A stretch of DNA of 64,000 nt from Collimonas fungivorans Ter331 (GTDB lineage: Bacteria > Pseudomonadota > Gammaproteobacteria > Burkholderiales > Burkholderiaceae_D): contig NC_015856.1 in NCBI RefSeq assembly GCF_000221045.1, positions 3,120,542 to 3,184,541 of the forward strand, read 5' to 3'. The position numbers were made by a program, and so were the translations under genes. Below are positions 60,872 to 64,000 of this stretch, piece by piece. Under the pieces are notes generated by a model that saw nothing but the letters and a program-made list of their open reading frames with translations, was not told the origin of the DNA and made no database searches. Numbering within the stretch: position 1 is the first letter of the stretch; the number at the start of each line of letters is the position of its first letter.

Positions 60872-62209
60872 TGTATTATCAACAATCGCACCGCTGGCAT
60901 TTGTTGTTTGAATATTCGTTGTAAGCGTAGCGGCAAGACTCGGACTTGAAGTTAGCGCATTTGCAAAAAGGTCTTCGCCATTACTGGCATCGTAGGTATA
61001 TAACGAACCACTATTATTTTGCGCAGTAATATTGCCGCTTGCATCTTGATACAACAACCCGGCACTTGTCACGATTGTGCCTTGTCCATTACTATTTAGC
61101 GCCCCGTAAATATTGTCTTGATAATCTGCGTAACAAACTTGCGTATTTTGATCGACATACCCGTTCGCAACATAGTTGTTGTAAATCGCTTGTGCTTGTT
61201 GAGTATAGTTAGCAATAGATTCAGTCGAAATAGTCCCGTCATTGGCAATCAACGTCGCTGTTCCCAACGCGGTAGACACCACTGCTATCTGGCCAGAATT
61301 TTGTGCAACGATTGAAATATTTTGTCCCGACGATTGCTGCAACACATTAGTCAATGAACTCGTTTGTGCGGCACTATCTGGAATATTGTCTGAGCTAGTC
61401 TGGTTTGATCCGATCCCCGGAACATACCCACTTGCGTTGGATGGCAATTGGATAATTTGCCCGGTACGAATGCTATTAGGATCAACAATTTGCGGATTGA
61501 CTGCAGTAAGTTGAGCCAACGAAATGCCATTGGCTTGTGCAATGCCAGAGAGCGTCTGGCCATTTTGTACTGTGAGAGCACCGTCAGCACCAGTATAGTC
61601 CGATGAAGGTCGAAACTGCATAATCTGCGCAGCAAGCGTAGCTGTATCGCTTTGAGGAGGGGTTGCCGATGCTGAAACTTGTGGGACTGCTGACGCCGCG
61701 ACGGTACTGTTAAGTGCCTGGGCTTGTGCGGCTTGCTGAGATGTTGCCGTCGTATTCGGTGGCGGTTCCCCATTGACATATCCGAGCGACGTTTGACAAG
61801 CAGCCGTAGCGGCTTTCTGAGCAGCGGTACCGACAAAATACCCTGCCAGAAGCTGGCCAAATGCGCCAGTAGGCTTAGCTGCCGCAGCGGCTCCAATACC
61901 TGCTAGCGCACCTGCCGCAACTCCAAGGATAGTACAACCGGGACTCGAAGAACCTGGGCTTGTTGCGACACCGACCACAACATTGATACCCAAGCCAATA
62001 TAGCCAATGGGACCAGGAAGCCGTCCGGCTTCACCTGCCCCAGTTGCTAGTCCGCTGTATAACGCTGATGATCCTGCACCAAAGGCATCAGCCGCCGCAT
62101 TTCCTGGGCCATCCTTTCCCTTGTAGCCCTGAGCATTCAGATTTCCTAAGAAATTATTTACTGACTGAATAACATTTGCTTGCCCGCTTGAATTCGTTGC
62201 TCCGCCCAT
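60869..62209 (-). CDS. N-terminal part of giant type I-secreted repeat protein, with LysM domain
   Basis: The 446-residue part begins MGGATNSSGQANVIQSVNNF and has glycine-zipper-like segments: GPIGYIGLGINVVVGVATSP, and ILGVAAGALAGIGAAAAAKP. A LysM domain follows (LTVQNGQTLSGIAQANGISLAQLTAVNPQIVDPNSIRTGQIIQLP) near residues 212-258, which binds glycan. It ends with repeats leading into the amber codon. No Sec signal is present, as expected for type I export. It starts right after the stop of the membrane protein gene at 62211, so the two are coupled. Confidence 0.78.
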   Translation of the reverse strand: MGGATNSSGQANVIQSVNNFLGNLNAQGYKGKDGPGNAAADAFGAGSSALYSGLATGAGEAGRLPGPIGYIGLGINVVVGVATSPGSSSPGCTILGVAAGALAGIGAAAAAKPTGAFGQLLAGYFVGTAAQKAATAACQTSLGYVNGEPPPNTTATSQQAAQAQALNSTVAASAVPQVSASATPPQSDTATLAAQIMQFRPSSDYTGADGALTVQNGQTLSGIAQANGISLAQLTAVNPQIVDPNSIRTGQIIQLPSNASGYVPGIGSNQTSSDNIPDSAAQTSSLTNVLQQSSGQNISIVAQNSGQIAVVSTALGTATLIANDGTISTESIANYTQQAQAIYNNYVANGYVDQNTQVCYADYQDNIYGALNSNGQGTIVTSAGLLYQDASGNITAQNNSGSLYTYDASNGEDLFANALTSSPSLAATLTTNIQTTNASGAIVDNT

Positions 62210-62210
62210 A

Positions 62211-62759
62211 TTAAATTCCCCTCGTTTTTTTATTTAAATTAAACCGACGACACCCAGTCCCTAGAATTAATCCAGGTAAATATAAAGCGCCTGCAGTCAT
62301 CCCCCAAGCTATAAGTCGGAATGGAATAGCATCGCTTACTTGGCTTATAAATGGACTCAAAAAACCTCCCAAAAACGGGAATACCCACACAAATACAAAT
62401 ACAAACAGAAATACAACGCACATCCCCAAAAAGCTAACCTGACTTGCCATCACCATGTTTTTATATTTTTTCTCGGTTAGAAAAAAGGCCGAGAAAAAAC
62501 CAAGAATAAAAAAAATGGGAGATATTCCCCAAAAACCCGCATAGAAAACTCCCCAAAAATTATTGTACGGCGGAGAGTGCCCTATCAAATTACTAAGGGC
62601 TGGAACGATGGATGCCATAGTATTTATGAACGACAAAGCAAACGGCGTATCTGCCCACGCTTTTGGAAAAACATAAGACATGAATAAAACGTAAAAAACA
62701 ATGATTGCGCATGCTGTCCAACCGTAATGCGATTCTTTTTTAAACAATGTATTTTTCAT
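62211..62759 (-). CDS. Small membrane protein of the type I secretion locus
   Basis: The 182-residue protein has about four membrane helices: WTACAIIVFYVLFMSYVF, FYAGFWGISPIFFILGFFSAFFL, FLGMCVVFLFVFVFVWVFPFLGG, and LIAWGMTAGALYLPGLILG. I recognise no family. Its stop lies one base before the ATG of the repeat protein gene, which implies co-translation; an immunity, chaperone or membrane-partner role is possible but unproven. Confidence 0.65.
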   Translation of the reverse strand: MKNTLFKKESHYGWTACAIIVFYVLFMSYVFPKAWADTPFALSFINTMASIVPALSNLIGHSPPYNNFWGVFYAGFWGISPIFFILGFFSAFFLTEKKYKNMVMASQVSFLGMCVVFLFVFVFVWVFPFLGGFLSPFISQVSDAIPFRLIAWGMTAGALYLPGLILGTGCRRFNLNKKTRGI

Positions 62760-62997
62760 CAGATTTACCGGACGGTTTCCAATTTATGAGGAAATTCTGT
62801 ATAGCTTTGAACAGACTAATCGAATCCATTCATTGAGTAATTATTCAGACTCTATGAGAAACATCATTTTTTGCCCATGAAACGCCTAAAAATCGGGCAA
62901 AAAAATATCTCAAAAGCCAGTTCTTGATATCCAAATCGCTATGAAAGCATTTTTTCATAGCAGCTGAATGCCACAAACTTTCAATCTTCATGTCATT
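62760..62997. other. Promoter region between HlyD and the membrane-protein gene
   Basis: The 238 bases are AT-rich and contain no gene. They probably hold the promoter for the leftward genes from 62759 and the end of the hlyD transcript. Confidence 0.35.
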
Positions 62998-64000
62998 TCA
63001 TCGCTCCCTTAATGCCTCACCCCGATATTTCAGCAACGGTGTCAGCAAATACTCAATAATCCGTCGTTGCTCCGTTTTGATCTCCACCGAACTCGCCATA
63101 CCCGGCGCCAATGCTTCACTCTTGCCGTCAGCAATGATGCTTGATTTCAGCAAGTTGATACGCGCCGGGTAAATCAACCCGAGCTTGTCATCCTTGACTG
63201 CATCCTGCGAAATCGAAATCACCCGACCAGGCAGCGTGCCGTAATGGGTATAAGGAAAAGCATCGAGCTTGATTGCCGCGTCTTGACCAGGCCGCACAAA
63301 TCCAATGTCCTGATTCAGAATCTGTACTTCGATTTCCAAACCTGCATCATCTGGCACAAGTACCAGTAATTCTTGCGCCGGTGTCACGACACCACCCACG
63401 GTATGAATCGCCAGTTGCTGGACCGTGCCAGCGACCGGCGCATTGAGGTGCGTTTGCGTTTGCTTCTGCTCAGATTTTGCTTCATCACCCTGTACCTGCG
63501 CCAGTTGCTGTTGCGCTTGGTTGAGCGCATCTAATTGTTCGCGCCGGAACTGCGCGATAGCGGTCTCGATGTCCTGCCGTTGTTCGGCAATGCCATCCGC
63601 AAGTTCGCGCGCGTAACTCTGCTGCGATGTCAGATCCTGCTCCACCTGAATTCGCGTCTGCTGTTTTTCCAGAACCGCATGGCGCGGAACATAATTCTGT
63701 CCTAGCAAAGATTGATAGTCGGCCTCCTCGGCACGGGCAATCGGCAGCGTCTGTTGTAGACCGTCGATCTTGTGCCGAGTCGTTTGCAGTTCCTGCTCAC
63801 GCTTTTGCAATTCGGCGCGCAGCGAGGTTAGCTTGCTGCGATATTCAATGAACGCGCCTTCAGCTAGTCGCTGGACATCGTGTTGTCGCTCTGGCGTAGC
63901 GTCGGCAATAGCTGGAAGCTGGGGTGGTTTGTTGTCTCGCTGAGCATCCAGCAGCGCTTGTGCCCGTTGAGCGGTCAGCATCGCATCAATCCGTGCAGTG
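62998..64000 (-). CDS. HlyD-family membrane fusion protein of type I secretion, 5' end outside the window
   Basis: The frame is open across the right edge, so the N-terminal membrane helix is missing. Visible parts are a long coiled coil (LRAELQKREQELQTTRHKIDGLQQ, QQQLAQVQGDEAKSEQKQ), a lipoyl half (HLNAPVAGTVQQLAIHTVGGVVTPAQELLVLVPDD), and a beta-barrel (GQDAAIKLDAFPYTHYGTLPGRVISIS). It ends SSVEIKTEQRRIIEYLLTPLLKYRGEALRER, the HlyD/LktD signature. It links the inner-membrane ABC exporter, presumably just beyond 64000, to the TolC protein at 55738. Confidence 0.92.
   Translation of the reverse strand, partial: TARIDAMLTAQRAQALLDAQRDNKPPQLPAIADATPERQHDVQRLAEGAFIEYRSKLTSLRAELQKREQELQTTRHKIDGLQQTLPIARAEEADYQSLLGQNYVPRHAVLEKQQTRIQVEQDLTSQQSYARELADGIAEQRQDIETAIAQFRREQLDALNQAQQQLAQVQGDEAKSEQKQTQTHLNAPVAGTVQQLAIHTVGGVVTPAQELLVLVPDDAGLEIEVQILNQDIGFVRPGQDAAIKLDAFPYTHYGTLPGRVISISQDAVKDDKLGLIYPARINLLKSSIIADGKSEALAPGMASSVEIKTEQRRIIEYLLTPLLKYRGEALRER

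Overview
The window looks like a chromosomal segment of a soil or plant-associated betaproteobacterium, most likely Burkholderiales/Oxalobacteraceae (Collimonas- or Herbaspirillum-like). This rests on moderately high GC, the betaproteobacterial minor-pilin order, abundant GntR/LysR-controlled transport operons and many secreted lipoprotein enzymes. The species call is inference only. No tRNA, rRNA or CRISPR array was seen.

Layout: (1) 1-2.4 kb, housekeeping membrane genes on the minus strand: ZntB/CorA-like fragment, isoprenylcysteine-methyltransferase-like protein and glutamate symporter GltS. (2) 2.7-6.6 kb, small unknown genes and a compact conservon-like cassette: winged-helix-like protein, small Ras-like GTPase and two Roadblock/LC7-type proteins. 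(3) 6.6-15.8 kb, a GltI-like binding protein and a complete minor-pilin operon (pilE-fimT-pilV-pilW-pilX-pilY1 plus a TonB-like gene). (4) 16.2-20.3 kb, a NarL-type response regulator convergent with a large reg_prop/Y_Y_Y hybrid-sensor-like kinase, and a small HTH protein. (5) 20.5-23.4 kb, a lipoprotein with a glycoside-hydrolase-like domain and a secretin-N-domain-like protein. (6) 23.7-27 kb, LysR, a ModA-family protein and a TcuC-like symporter, a candidate trans-aconitate uptake/isomerisation cluster. (7) 27-43 kb, an accessory block rich in secreted proteins: an autotransporter-repeat lipoprotein, a decayed Tn3 transposase, a divergent alginate-lyase-like enzyme and GH74 xyloglucanase, a serine hydrolase, an IS21 remnant, a PAP2 phosphatase lipoprotein and a true autotransporter. 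(8) 43-47 kb, a chemoreceptor, an M20 carboxypeptidase, a perfect 27-bp inverted repeat and a VOC protein. (9) 47.4-54.7 kb, a GntR-controlled operon combining an AprA-like flavoprotein, a two-cluster ferredoxin, a TauABC-type transporter whose binding protein carries a NosL-like tail, a HEAT-repeat protein and a DUF971 protein. (10) 54.9-64 kb, decayed glycosyltransferase and formylglycine-generating-enzyme fragments, then a type I secretion locus: TolC, prolyl-4-hydroxylase-like enzyme, a giant repeat protein split by an in-frame amber codon, a small membrane protein and a partial HlyD adaptor.

The most notable signals are these. First, three near-identical sigma-54-type promoters (TGGCACGGATnGTGCT) lie ahead of secreted-protein genes, two of them with a TGTTAGCGCTAACA-type palindrome about 117-120 bp upstream. 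Second, unrelated catalytic domains carry near-identical lipoprotein leaders. Third, the AprAB-like/NosL/HEAT/DUF971 operon looks like an undescribed redox-plus-transport system. Fourth, a prolyl hydroxylase sits beside a type I-secreted protein that contains a Pro-rich repeat.
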